A DNA stretch of 64,000 nt, from contig NZ_JAESVA010000005.1 in the NCBI RefSeq assembly GCF_020621385.1, positions 1 through 64,000 on the forward strand, written 5' to 3'. Positions 34,212 through 42,909 of this stretch are shown here, piece after piece (within the stretch, counting starts at the first letter, position 1; each line of letters starts with the position of its first letter). The stretch comes from Acidisoma cellulosilyticum. Lineage in GTDB: Bacteria; Pseudomonadota; Alphaproteobacteria; Acetobacterales; Acetobacteraceae. The notes below the pieces were generated by a model that was not told the origin of the DNA, ran no database searches, and worked only from the letters and a program-made list of their open reading frames with translations. Both the position numbers and the translations under genes were made by a program.

Positions 34212-36719
34212 ATGGTATGGTCTGTCGCTCGCGCGATGAGCGATCGTGATGTGCGCCAAGGCCAGACTGCCAGGGCCGTGCCGATAGGTCGCAATGTCGG
34301 CAGGCGCAATCAGACCAAGCGTTGCAAGCGTCTGAACCGACTGGCCTGTATCATTTGCGTTGCGGTTTGCGCTTTTGGTGCAACGACGTCCGTCTGGGCG
34401 GCTGCATCGCCTCAAAATATTTTATATCTGCAGCCGGTGGTCGACGGCCGCAGCCTGGCTGGATTTCTGCCTGTCGTGATGACGGCGGGTGGCATAAGGA
34501 TCAAGAGCGCCGACATGGAAAAGCTCGGCATATCCGGTCAAGTGGGTGTCGCGGCGGGGGCAGGGTACAGACTTATCCCAGCCTCCGGGCCGGTCAGCGC
34601 GGTGATTGACAATGCGACGCAGACGATCGTCTTCACGCTCCCTGCCAAGTATATTTTGCCGAGCATCACCAATCTGAGCGGAAACTCGCCCATTCAGGCA
34701 CCGGCGACGGCGGCGACGGGCGCCTATTTCAACTATAATCTGGGCGTAACGACACCGTTTTCGGGCTCCAATGGCGAGAGCAATGCCTCTCTGCTCGGCA
34801 CCATAAACGGGGTCCTGTTTTCGCCATGGGGGATGCTGATATCGCAGACAGGACTTCAGCTTCCGTCCGTTCCCGGCAGCGATCAGCCGGCTGTCGCCCG
34901 GCTGTCGACGACCTATGAATATGACGATGTTCAAGCCCCGCGTGCCATTCGCCTTGGCGACGTCATCACGACGCCGCCCGGTTGGGCGAGAGGCAATCTG
35001 ATGGGCGGCTTCCAGATTGCGAGCGACTATAGCGTGCTGCAGCCCAGCACTGTCATTTTTCCGACACCGCAGATCGGCAGCAATCTGTCGCTGCCGTCGG
35101 CCGTGTCCTTGCTGGTCAATAGCGCCCAGGCCTATAACGGCAATCTGAACGCTGGGCCTTTCGCCTTGGTCGGGATTCCGGTTTTGAGCGGTCTTAACAG
35201 CATCACCGTCCAGACCCGCAGTCCAAGTGGGCAGGTTAGCTCGCAAACCTTGCCGTTTTACGTCAGCGCCACGATGTTGAAGGCAGGTTTGACGACCTAT
35301 GCCGGTACGGTCGGATATCTTCGGCAGAATTACGGAACCTTGCAGGATGGGTATAGTATTCCGGCGACCGACGATACGATAAGCCACGGCATTTCCAACG
35401 ACTATACGGGCACGCTTCACCTGGAGGCCTCCCCGAGCCTGGCCTTGTTCGGGGCAACACTCGAAACCTCCGGCTTTTTCGGCGATGTCTCGGTCTCTGC
35501 CGCCGGCAGTGCGCATCAGGGGGCTTTGGGAACGCTGGCTTCCGTCAATTACACAAGATCAGGCAATAAGCTCAGCCTATCCGCGGGTGCGACCTTGGCG
35601 AGCCCAGGCTATTACGATCTGGCGGCGGAGAACGGTGCCCCTTTTCCAAGGCTGAACTGGTATCTGTCGGCGGGATTATCCTTGCCCTATCATCTTGGCA
35701 ATCTCAATGCGGCCTATACCGCGCAGGTGGCGACGCCAACCGCCGAGACACCGAATGAATATTCCTATTATGGACTGCAGCAATCGGTGCCGGACGGCGA
35801 CAGCCAGTTTCTTGTTATATCATACAGCAAAATATTCTGGGATGACTGGTCTCTCAATGTCTCGGCTTTTGCGGGACAAAGCGAGAGCCAGTCCGAGACA
35901 ACCAGATCCAACGGCATCGATATCAGTCTGAGTTTTCCGCTCGGCGGAACACCGCGCGGTGGCCTGTCACTCGGCGCAGGCTCGTCCCAGGGACCGCAAT
36001 ATGGTCAAAGCTTCTCCGACTTGCCGCGCACGCAATATGGCTATGGCGTACAGCTTCAGAATCAGATCGGAAATTATGGATCGTCCTATGCGCTGTTCCA
36101 GGCCAATACGCATCTGTCGAATGTTTCGGTAACATTGGCCCGGTTTGACGATCAGGAATCAGCGCAGCTTCTTGCCAATGGCAGCATTGCCATGCTCGAC
36201 GGCATCCATTTCAGTTCGCCGACGCGATCCGCCTTCGCCTTGGTCGATGTCGGCTATCCTGATATCCCGGTTTCGCTCTTCAATCAGCCGATCGGGAAGA
36301 CGGATGCGAGCGGCAAGGTCTTCGTTCCTGGTCTGACCTCCAACTATCCAAACCTCATATCGCTCGATCCAAAAGATCTGCCGCTCTCCGCCAATTTCAA
36401 GACGAATTCCATCGCGGTCGTGCCGCCGCTCTATGGCGGTGTCGTCGCGCATTTCCCAAGCAAGCCGATTACGGATGTGATGATCCGCATTACCGAGCCG
36501 GATGGTTCCTTTCCGGCACCGGGATCGTTGATCTATCTCAAAGGTTCCGATAGCCCCAATACGGTGATCGGCTATGACGGCGAGGCGCTGATTGTCAATG
36601 CACCCAAGCATTTGGAAGGCTATGTTCTGACGTCCAGGACAAAATGCCGGCTTTCGGCAAATCTGTCGGTCACCACGGATCATTACTTGAAAGGTCAGTC
36701 GGTCAAATGCTTGCCGTGA
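34212..36719 (+). CDS. Outer-membrane fimbrial usher (CsuD/FimD-like)
   Basis: An 835-residue usher. The signal sequence (RLACIICVAVCAFGATTSVWA) is preceded by an unusually long basic stretch of ~35 residues, so the true start may lie downstream of 34212. The N-terminal chaperone-binding domain is followed by a beta-barrel with many Tyr/Ser-rich strands and a C-terminal domain with FPSKPITDVMIRI and a final Cys pair (KCRLSAN, VKCLP). It secretes and assembles the pilus across the outer membrane. Its 3' end overlaps the tip gene by 13 bases. Confidence 0.88.
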   Translation: MVWSVARAMSDRDVRQGQTARAVPIGRNVGRRNQTKRCKRLNRLACIICVAVCAFGATTSVWAAASPQNILYLQPVVDGRSLAGFLPVVMTAGGIRIKSADMEKLGISGQVGVAAGAGYRLIPASGPVSAVIDNATQTIVFTLPAKYILPSITNLSGNSPIQAPATAATGAYFNYNLGVTTPFSGSNGESNASLLGTINGVLFSPWGMLISQTGLQLPSVPGSDQPAVARLSTTYEYDDVQAPRAIRLGDVITTPPGWARGNLMGGFQIASDYSVLQPSTVIFPTPQIGSNLSLPSAVSLLVNSAQAYNGNLNAGPFALVGIPVLSGLNSITVQTRSPSGQVSSQTLPFYVSATMLKAGLTTYAGTVGYLRQNYGTLQDGYSIPATDDTISHGISNDYTGTLHLEASPSLALFGATLETSGFFGDVSVSAAGSAHQGALGTLASVNYTRSGNKLSLSAGATLASPGYYDLAAENGAPFPRLNWYLSAGLSLPYHLGNLNAAYTAQVATPTAETPNEYSYYGLQQSVPDGDSQFLVISYSKIFWDDWSLNVSAFAGQSESQSETTRSNGIDISLSFPLGGTPRGGLSLGAGSSQGPQYGQSFSDLPRTQYGYGVQLQNQIGNYGSSYALFQANTHLSNVSVTLARFDDQESAQLLANGSIAMLDGIHFSSPTRSAFALVDVGYPDIPVSLFNQPIGKTDASGKVFVPGLTSNYPNLISLDPKDLPLSANFKTNSIAVVPPLYGGVVAHFPSKPITDVMIRITEPDGSFPAPGSLIYLKGSDSPNTVIGYDGEALIVNAPKHLEGYVLTSRTKCRLSANLSVTTDHYLKGQSVKCLP

Positions 36720-37219
36720 GGGTCGTTTTGGGTGTCGCGACATCGCTTCTTGTCCTGCTGCCAGGATCGGGTAAGGCTGCGGTCTGCAATGGTGGCCTGA
36801 TCGGGGGGCTTTTCGCGGGCACGCCAGGAATCACGGCCAATGCCATCGTCTTCGGCCCCTATTATGGTTCGACAGGGACCGCCGTGACGGCGGTGAATAC
36901 GATAACAGTGACATGCGTCGGAGCGCTGCTGCCGATTGGGCCGACACTGCCGGCCTTCACCATTGCGTTGAGCATGGGTAACGCGGCCAGCTATGGCCCG
37001 CGCACCATGACAGGCACGACAACACCGCTCTCCTACAATATCTATACCACCGCGGCCTTGACCAATGTCTGGGGCAATGGAACCGGCAGCACGCTGCAAT
37101 CGGGCGGCAATGCGGGTGCATCGACGCAAAGCTTCACGGGCTTCGGGGCAATTCCCGCGCATCAATTCGTCAAGGCCGGCAGCTATTCCGACATGATCAC
37201 GGTGACCGTGACTTATTGA
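36707..37219 (+). CDS. SCPU-domain pilus tip adhesin (CsuE-like position)
   Basis: A 170-residue secreted SCPU protein with a signal peptide ending at GKAAV. It keeps the fold landmarks TVTCVG, YGPRTM, LSYNIYT and the C-terminal DMITVTVTY strand. ATG 36707 lies inside the end of the usher gene and is preferred over a longer frame from 36644, which has no signal peptide at its start. In csu operons the last gene encodes the tip; this protein is shorter than two-domain CsuE tips. Confidence 0.8.
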   Translation: MLAVRVVLGVATSLLVLLPGSGKAAVCNGGLIGGLFAGTPGITANAIVFGPYYGSTGTAVTAVNTITVTCVGALLPIGPTLPAFTIALSMGNAASYGPRTMTGTTTPLSYNIYTTAALTNVWGNGTGSTLQSGGNAGASTQSFTGFGAIPAHQFVKAGSYSDMITVTVTY

Positions 37220-37350
37220 GTTTCCAGGCAGATCGGCGCCCACAAGCTCCTTTCCCCATAATCGGCCAGGTTAACGAATAAGTGAAGTATCAACCAAAAG
37301 GATTAATTAGGGCCTATTTGTATAAGGAGACAGGTCATCCTACTTCCGCT

Positions 37351-37376
37351 TAGGCTTTCATAGCTTAGGAAGCCTA
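37351..37376 (+). promoter_or_regulatory. Hairpin over the ribosome binding site of the flavoenzyme gene
   Basis: TAGGCTT (37351-37357) pairs with AAGCCTA (37370-37376), with AGGA (37367-37370) in the loop edge just before the ATG at 37381. The stem would hide or frame the ribosome binding site and could modulate translation. This is a visual prediction. Confidence 0.35.
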
Positions 37377-37380
37377 GGAA

Positions 37381-38673
37381 ATGCTCAATCAAAAGGTCCA
37401 GTCCAGGAGATTAAGCTTGACGGATTGCCTGATCATTGGCGCTGGCCCCTATGGCCTGTCACTTGGGGCCTATCTGCGTTCGCGCAATCTCGACTTCAGA
37501 ATTGTCGGAGCGGTCATGGGCGCTTGGGCCGATAATATGCCGGAAGGCATGTATCTGAAGTCCGAGGGTTTCGCATCCGGCTTGTATGAGCCGAGCCGAA
37601 GCTTCACGCTCGGCGCCTATTGCGAAGCGGAGTCCATTCCCTACGCGCATACCGGCATCCCGGTGAGTAAGGAGATTTTCATAGGCTATGGCCAAGCGTT
37701 TCAAAAACGCTTTCTGCCTGGTCTGGAAAACAGGATGGCGATCGGCATCACGCGAACGAAGATCGGCTTTCTGACGAAATTTGCCGATGGCGGCGAGATC
37801 GCATCGCGCCAGGTCGTTATCGCAGCCGGCGTTCGAAACTATTCCCAGCGCCCCGCCGCTTTCGAGAACCTACCGGGGACGATCTGCAGCCATAGTTCGG
37901 ATCATAGCGATTTCACTCAATTCGCAGGCCAGGACTTGGCTGTTATCGGTGGTGGCTCCTCGGCCATGGATGTGGCGGCCGCGCTCAGGCGGTGCGGCGC
38001 GCATGTCACGGTGATCGCAAGACGCAAAACCGTTCGATTCCAGACGCCGCTCGGTCAGCGGTCCCTGCGCGACAAGATCCGCGCACCGATGACAGCGCTC
38101 GGGCCGGGCTGGAAATCAGTGCTCTGCACGCGCGCGCCAATGGTGTTCCATCATATGCCCGACAGATTCCGCACGGAAATCGTGCGTCGTTATCTCGGGC
38201 CCGCGCCGGCATGGTTCGTGCGCGATGAAGTGGAGGGGCATGTCCGGATCGTCACGGGAACGGTCGTGGCAGATGCGATCGAGGCCGGCGGGCAGGTCTT
38301 GCTCACGACGCGCAGCGAAGACGGTGGAGTCAACACGCTCACGGTGGATCACGTCATTTGCGCCACGGGCTATAAAGTCGAAGTCGGGCGCAACACATTT
38401 CTGAACGATGTCATGGTCGGTGCCATCCGTGACGTTGACGGCGCACCAAAATTGTCACGAAATTTTGAGACATCGGTGCCTGGGCTCTATTTCATCGGCC
38501 CGGCGGCGGCCAATAGCTTTGGCCCGGTGATGCGGTTTGCCGCCGGAGCGGAATTCACGGCGCAGCGGCTTTCACGGCATCTTGGTGCATCCAGGCCGGT
38601 CGGACGCCCAGGGCAACACGCGGCCGCGCAGCCGAAGGAGCCGATGCCTCGCTCCTTCGCCTTGGACGCTTAG
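37381..38673 (+). CDS. FAD/NAD(P)-binding monooxygenase-like oxidoreductase
   Basis: A 430-residue two-dinucleotide-binding-domain flavoprotein. The FAD motif is LIIGAGPYGLSLGAYL near residue 17. The NADPH motif is LAVIGGGSSAMDVAAALRR near residue 188, and ICATGY is the typical second FAD contact. It resembles CzcO/flavin-containing monooxygenases and, more distantly, lysine/ornithine N-hydroxylases. The ATP-grasp gene begins two bases after its stop, so the two enzymes likely act in one pathway. Substrate unknown. Confidence 0.8.
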   Translation: MLNQKVQSRRLSLTDCLIIGAGPYGLSLGAYLRSRNLDFRIVGAVMGAWADNMPEGMYLKSEGFASGLYEPSRSFTLGAYCEAESIPYAHTGIPVSKEIFIGYGQAFQKRFLPGLENRMAIGITRTKIGFLTKFADGGEIASRQVVIAAGVRNYSQRPAAFENLPGTICSHSSDHSDFTQFAGQDLAVIGGGSSAMDVAAALRRCGAHVTVIARRKTVRFQTPLGQRSLRDKIRAPMTALGPGWKSVLCTRAPMVFHHMPDRFRTEIVRRYLGPAPAWFVRDEVEGHVRIVTGTVVADAIEAGGQVLLTTRSEDGGVNTLTVDHVICATGYKVEVGRNTFLNDVMVGAIRDVDGAPKLSRNFETSVPGLYFIGPAAANSFGPVMRFAAGAEFTAQRLSRHLGASRPVGRPGQHAAAQPKEPMPRSFALDA

Positions 38674-38675
38674 AT

Positions 38676-40073
38676 GTGCTGACGACCGGCGAGAGCTATG
38701 GGACTGCGCAAAAGGGTGTTCGTGCGCGGATATTATTCGTAGCGCTGACCAATGATGTTGGTATCGACAAGCTCCCCTCGGCCCTGGGCGGGCTGGGCGC
38801 CGCTTGCGCGGTTCTTTGCCCGCCGGGCTTTTACTGCGCGGAATCGCGGTTCATGGGGCGCCGGTTCGCCCTGCCGGCACAGCGGGGTGCTTGGCTTGCG
38901 CTGCCATTCATCCGCAGCAGGCTCGAAGCCGCCGCGCGGGAATGGGATGCGGACCTGATCATTGCATTGGATGACATGGCGGCACTCTGTCTGCGCGCGA
39001 TCGCCACATCCGTCGCCGTCAGCTCCGGCCTCCGGACCTTGCTCGAAACCTCGTTCGGATCGCCTCGCGGCTATTCTGCTGTCTGCAGCCGCGCTGAACT
39101 GATGCAGGTCGCATCGACGCTTGGGCTGCGCTTGCCGCGCTTTTGTGTCTCGGATGATCCCTCTGTTGTGTTGCAACATGCGGCGGCCTGGGGCTATCCA
39201 GCGGTCCTTAAGGTCGAAAATACCTGCGGCGGCCATGGTGTCACGATTGCCAGAACCCAGGATGACCTGCGCGTGGCGATGGCAACGGCACGCGGCGCCA
39301 CGTCCTGGAAGCGGCTGCGCGGCGCCATGCGCAGGAAAATCTGGGGCATGGCGGGATTGACAGGGGCCGTCGGAACCTCGCCCGTTTTGCAGTCCTACCT
39401 TCCCGGTGTTCCGGCGATGCGCACGGTCCTTGCCTGGAAGGGCGAGGTTCTGGACGGTGTCAGCTTCGTCGCGGAACAGAATAATCCGGCCCCCACCGGA
39501 CCCAGCACGGTGGTGCGCCCTATCGAGAATGCGGATATGGCCGAGGCGTCGCGCCGGCTGGTCGCGGCCTTGGGCTGTTCCGGCTTTGTCAGTTTCGATT
39601 TCATGTTGGAGCCAGCGACAGGTCAGGCCTCGCTGATAGAATTAAATCCCCGTCCCATCGGCACGTCGCATCTCGGGCGGCTATTCGGGCATGATCTTTG
39701 CGCACGGCTCATGCAATGCCTGGATGAGCGCTTTGTGCCGCCAGCACCTGTGCAATCTCAGCCGCCACAGGCTGTGGCGCTCTTTCCGAAGGAGATCGAG
39801 CGCGCCCCTCATGATCTGGCGCGCCTCCGGAAGGCCGGCATCTATCACGACTTGCCTTATGACGAGCCGGGGGTGATGGCAGCCTATCTGAGGCGCCTAT
39901 CCGTGATCCATCCACAGGAATTTCCGGAGATTCTGCGTGATATCGGTGCGGCCAGGGCGGCGGTGTCGGCAGTGCCGGCCAGGCGTGCCGTGCCGAGCGG
40001 GCTGAGAACAGCCGACAGGGGCTGGTTGCAGCAACCTTGCCGACATTATGCCGAGCCCCGCCGGCATGCCTGA
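38676..40073 (+). CDS. ATP-grasp domain ligase
   Basis: A 465-residue enzyme. The pre-ATP-grasp region (~1-130) precedes the grasp domain with YPAVLKVENTCGGHGVTIA (nucleotide-binding loop) near residue 174 and the metal-binding FDFMLEPATG...LIELNPRPIG near residues 308-330. It resembles carbamoyl-phosphate-synthase-like ATP-grasp ligases that join a carboxylate to an amine or thiol. The GTG at 38676 is used because the ATG two bases earlier runs into a stop after two codons. With the flavoenzyme it may build a small N-hydroxylated or amide-linked metabolite; that is inference. Confidence 0.8.
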   Translation: MLTTGESYGTAQKGVRARILFVALTNDVGIDKLPSALGGLGAACAVLCPPGFYCAESRFMGRRFALPAQRGAWLALPFIRSRLEAAAREWDADLIIALDDMAALCLRAIATSVAVSSGLRTLLETSFGSPRGYSAVCSRAELMQVASTLGLRLPRFCVSDDPSVVLQHAAAWGYPAVLKVENTCGGHGVTIARTQDDLRVAMATARGATSWKRLRGAMRRKIWGMAGLTGAVGTSPVLQSYLPGVPAMRTVLAWKGEVLDGVSFVAEQNNPAPTGPSTVVRPIENADMAEASRRLVAALGCSGFVSFDFMLEPATGQASLIELNPRPIGTSHLGRLFGHDLCARLMQCLDERFVPPAPVQSQPPQAVALFPKEIERAPHDLARLRKAGIYHDLPYDEPGVMAAYLRRLSVIHPQEFPEILRDIGAARAAVSAVPARRAVPSGLRTADRGWLQQPCRHYAEPRRHA

Positions 40074-40120
40074 CAACGGGTGGCGCAGCTTCTGACGGCA
40101 GAGATCACGCGGTCTCGGCG

Positions 40121-41197
40121 TTAAGCGTTTCCGGCGATGGCCTGCCGCGGCCTTGCCATGCGGCGGCGCATGAAACGTCGCAGCGGCAGGTCGTAGAGGG
40201 TGAGCGCGCCGTAGGAGACAGCAAGCACGATCACCGCCTCCACCAGGGCAAAGGCAATCGATCCTCCGAGGCCGAAATGCTTGCGCTTCAGCACTTCCTC
40301 GCCGATGCGCAGGATAGGGCTTTGCAGGATATAGAGCGGATAGGACAGCGTGCCGAGGAGACGGAAAAAGCTTGACGCTTTGGCCCCGACCTCGCTCGCC
40401 GCACCCAGGACGATGATAGCGGGGAACAGCAGGATCACATAGGGCAGGGTGAACAGCCCGGCATGCCAGGGCGGCAGCATGATGAAGGCGATCAGGACGA
40501 CAATGAGGCTTGTGGCAAGCAGGGGCGCATGCCGCGGGCGGCGGCGGAACCGGAAAATCAACACGCCGGCAAAGAAGGGAAACAGCACGCGTCCAAAGCC
40601 ATAGACGAAATTGTCCTTGTCGTAGCCGCCGTAGATGTCGCCATGCGCGAGCGCCATGGCGATCAGCAGAAGGGCCGTGAACCCGACCACGCCGATCAGC
40701 ACGCGGGTCGTGAGCTTCGGCGCCAGGACAGCGAAGACGGCATTCGCGAAGATCTCGAAGGTCAGCGACCACTGCGCCATGTTGAAGGGGAAAGCCGTGC
40801 CCCATTGGCTGAAGACATAGGAGGGCAGCAGCAGCAGGCCCAGAAACCCGCTGAGGGCGATCTGCTGATAGGTCACATCGTGTTTGATATGGGCGGCCAG
40901 AAACCCGAGCAGGATGCCCATGGATGTGCCGACAAACAGCAATGGGTAAAGGCGCACGAATCTGATCCAGGCAAAGGCTTTCAGGGTCATTGTGCCGGCC
41001 CGCAGCTTCGGTTCGTAGGCGAAGGCGATCACGAAACCGCTGAGCATGTAGAAAAAGTCGACGGCCAGACCCGCGAAGGGAAACTTGCCCAAAACATGCT
41101 GCTGCACGAGATGGAAACCCAATACGGAGAGCGCGCCAAACCCGCGCAAGCCGTCCAGCACGGCAAACTGATGTTTTTTTGTGGTCGGCAAAAGCAT
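40121..41197 (-). CDS. Acyltransferase 3 family membrane protein
   Basis: A 358-residue integral membrane O-acyltransferase with about ten helices. The hallmark DGLRGFGALSVLGFH lies near residues 15-29, including the catalytic-region His, and YMLSGFVIAFAY follows. Family members acylate sugars, lipids or antibiotics. ATG 41197 is chosen over the frame start at 41260 because the homology begins there. It is convergent with the ATP-grasp gene, 47 bases apart, so it is not in the same operon. Confidence 0.87.
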   Translation of the reverse strand: MLLPTTKKHQFAVLDGLRGFGALSVLGFHLVQQHVLGKFPFAGLAVDFFYMLSGFVIAFAYEPKLRAGTMTLKAFAWIRFVRLYPLLFVGTSMGILLGFLAAHIKHDVTYQQIALSGFLGLLLLPSYVFSQWGTAFPFNMAQWSLTFEIFANAVFAVLAPKLTTRVLIGVVGFTALLLIAMALAHGDIYGGYDKDNFVYGFGRVLFPFFAGVLIFRFRRRPRHAPLLATSLIVVLIAFIMLPPWHAGLFTLPYVILLFPAIIVLGAASEVGAKASSFFRLLGTLSYPLYILQSPILRIGEEVLKRKHFGLGGSIAFALVEAVIVLAVSYGALTLYDLPLRRFMRRRMARPRQAIAGNA

Positions 41198-41512
41198 AGG
41201 ACAGACCCTTCTGAAGCCTATCCGTCTTAGAAGAGGCTTCCGAAAGTCTGTAATCCGCAAAAAGCCTTAGGGGCCTCATGCAATCGGATCTGCCGACTTT
41301 TGCACCCGCGAATAGCCGAGGGTCGCGTGCGGCGCCGCTACCGCTTTTCGGTCAGAGCAGATCCCGGTCAGATGGACTCATCTGGCCGGGTGAAGATGCT
41401 CGCAAAAACAATAATCTGGAGCGGTATTTGCGCGCGTAAGCGAACAGGTACCGCTCCAGGCGCATCCGCCTGAAGCTGGCGCCCGGGCAGGAATCAGGCT
41501 GGTGCGATAAAA
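41198..41512. other. Intergenic region with dispersed-repeat copy 1
   Basis: This 315-base gap lies between the divergent acyltransferase and hypothetical genes. About a third of it is occupied by the dispersed repeat at 41355-41459. The rest shows no gene or clear promoter. Confidence 0.5.
41355..41459. repeat. Dispersed two-hairpin repeat, copy 1
   Basis: About 105 bases. Hairpin A: CCCGGTCAGATG, loop GACT, CATCTGGCCGGG (one T:G mismatch). A conserved linker AAGATGCTCGCAAAAACAAT follows. Hairpin B: CTGGAGCGGTA (41416-41426) pairs with TACCGCTCCAG (41449-41459). The same layout recurs at 52983 and 62529. No protein-coding role is evident. Confidence 0.85.
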
Positions 41513-42490
41513 ATGGGACTACTGACGAAAGTTGCGCCGACAACTATAGTCAGGATCAAGAGGATGATTGCCGGAATGGTCAACCGATCCGGATCGTCAG
41601 ACTTGGCAGTTCGGCGCCAGAATAAGCTTGATCGAAAGCAGCCAATGGAAACGGTCGGGTTTCGCGGTTCTCTGTGTATCGGCTATAACATCAAGTTTGA
41701 TTTCACAATTAATCCAGGAAAATGGGCTAAGAATTCCCAATATGCCAATGACCAGTTCTACGCCAACATGGCGAAATCCTTCGGCGTTTCGGCCCATAAC
41801 GCCAGCTATAGCGGCAATGCCGTCACAGCAGGCGGTGCGGCCGCCGCAAGCTTTCTCATAGGGTTATTTGACCCGGCACCGGTCGTTCCTAAGCCTAAGC
41901 TCGGCTATTGGGTGCCGCCGACCGCGGAGCTTAATGACGGCATCAGGTCCCTTCTTTGGGGCGGTACTGTCGTATCACCTGAAACCGCGATGAATTTCTT
42001 CGGTGCTGCCATCGTTAAATACGCAGACAGTTGGCGGCTGCAGATGTACGGCAAACAGGCTGAGGAAAAAGGCAATACGGCGTTGTACGCAGCAGAAAAA
42101 AATTCGCTCCGTTTCTTGACCGTGACCCGTGGGATCCGAACGCCTTCTCCTTCACGCCAGGCAAGAGCATCGTTCATGATCTCAGTGATCGTGCCGAGAA
42201 ATGGTTCCCGGGCAGCACCGATCCTTCAGATCGGCCTGCACGATCTGCTTTACCAATACACGGTCGATAAAATAAGCCAGCTTAAAAGCCCGCAGGCGCT
42301 GTATCAGTTTCTCAAAGGCCCTGACAGCGCCTACCTGGCCGATGATCACATGTCGCGCTCGGCTCTGCTCGATGTCTGGTGGGATAACAACAAGAACGGC
42401 GAATGGAACAGCGGCACCAGCTATGACTCGCTCCAGGCCAAAGCCTGGCACGACAAATTTCAGGGTGAGTTCTGGAAGCGCGAGAGCTAA
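41513..42490 (+). CDS. Unrecognised protein, probably disrupted by two compensating frameshifts
   Basis: An open frame of 325 codons, but it reads as three segments. Up to about 42095 it is protein-like (GYWVPPTAELNDGIRSLLWGG). From 42103 to about 42215 the frame turns into Arg/Ser-rich text, while the -1 frame reads sensibly (FAPFLDRDPWDPNAFSFTPG, then GKSIVHDLSDRAEKWFPG). After about 42225 the first frame is sensible again, to the end (DNNKNGEWNSGTSYDSLQAK). The first switch coincides with a run of seven A residues at 42096-42102. No ribosome binding site is seen at 41513; ATG 41645 may be the true start. I do not recognise the family. Confidence 0.5.
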   Translation: MGLLTKVAPTTIVRIKRMIAGMVNRSGSSDLAVRRQNKLDRKQPMETVGFRGSLCIGYNIKFDFTINPGKWAKNSQYANDQFYANMAKSFGVSAHNASYSGNAVTAGGAAAASFLIGLFDPAPVVPKPKLGYWVPPTAELNDGIRSLLWGGTVVSPETAMNFFGAAIVKYADSWRLQMYGKQAEEKGNTALYAAEKNSLRFLTVTRGIRTPSPSRQARASFMISVIVPRNGSRAAPILQIGLHDLLYQYTVDKISQLKSPQALYQFLKGPDSAYLADDHMSRSALLDVWWDNNKNGEWNSGTSYDSLQAKAWHDKFQGEFWKRES

Positions 42491-42508
42491 GCTTAACGCC
42501 CTGCGCCT

Positions 42509-42553
42509 GCCGCCTTTGCTGGACGCGGCTGAGCCCCGGCCAGCAAAGGCGGC
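42509..42553. terminator. Strong hairpin between the unrecognised gene and tRNA-Ala
   Basis: GCCGCCTTTGCTGG (42509-42522) and CCAGCAAAGGCGGC (42540-42553) form a perfect 14-base-pair stem with a 17-base loop. It lies between convergent transcription units: the hypothetical gene (+) and the tRNA pair (-). A TTTT follows about ten bases later on the plus strand. It is probably a transcription barrier for both. Confidence 0.55.
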
Positions 42554-42585
42554 GGGCAGTCCGGTTTTCTGCGTTTCTGGGGGGA

Positions 42586-42661
42586 TGGTGGAGATGACCG
42601 GAATCGAACCGACGACATCCTGCTTGCAAAGCAGGCGCTCTACCAACTGAGCTACATCCCC
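42586..42661 (-). tRNA. tRNA-Ala (anticodon TGC)
   Basis: A 76-base cloverleaf on the minus strand with encoded CCA. The acceptor pairs GGGGATG with CATCTCC (one G-U pair). The D-arm is GCTCAGTTGGTAGAGC, the anticodon loop CTTTGCAAG gives TGC, and the T-loop is GGTTCGATTCC. It lies 12 bases from tRNA-Glu and is probably co-transcribed after it. Confidence 0.95.
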
Positions 42662-42673
42662 GCCCGGCATAAT

Positions 42674-42750
42674 TGGCGTCCCGTACGAGATTCGAACTCG
42701 TGTTACCGCCGTGAAAGGGCGGTGTCCTAGGCCTCTAGACGAACGGGACG
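42674..42750 (-). tRNA. tRNA-Glu (anticodon TTC)
   Basis: A 77-base cloverleaf on the minus strand with encoded CCA. The acceptor pairs CGTCCCG with CGGGACG. The anticodon loop in GCCCTTTCACGGC reads TTC and the T-arm is GAGTTCGAATCTC. It precedes tRNA-Ala on the same strand. Confidence 0.95.
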
Positions 42751-42909
42751 AACCATTCTGCGATGTGATGAGATGCCTTGCGGCGCCTCATCAGGCCGTG
42801 TCGCTGGGTAGCCGAGGGCCGTTCCGGAATCAACCCCTGCGTCGCGCATTTTTGGTCAGAAGCATGACAAGGCTCTCCCGCTCCTGATGCAGGGGCGGGC
42901 AGCGCGCGG

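Noticed and set aside
41352-41543. Minus-strand peptide frame recurring in the repeats (LLFLRA-SPGQM-PSDRDLL)
   Set aside because: The shared peptide arises because the repeat itself is conserved. The changes keep base pairing rather than the protein, frames have no ribosome binding sites, and the copies end differently.
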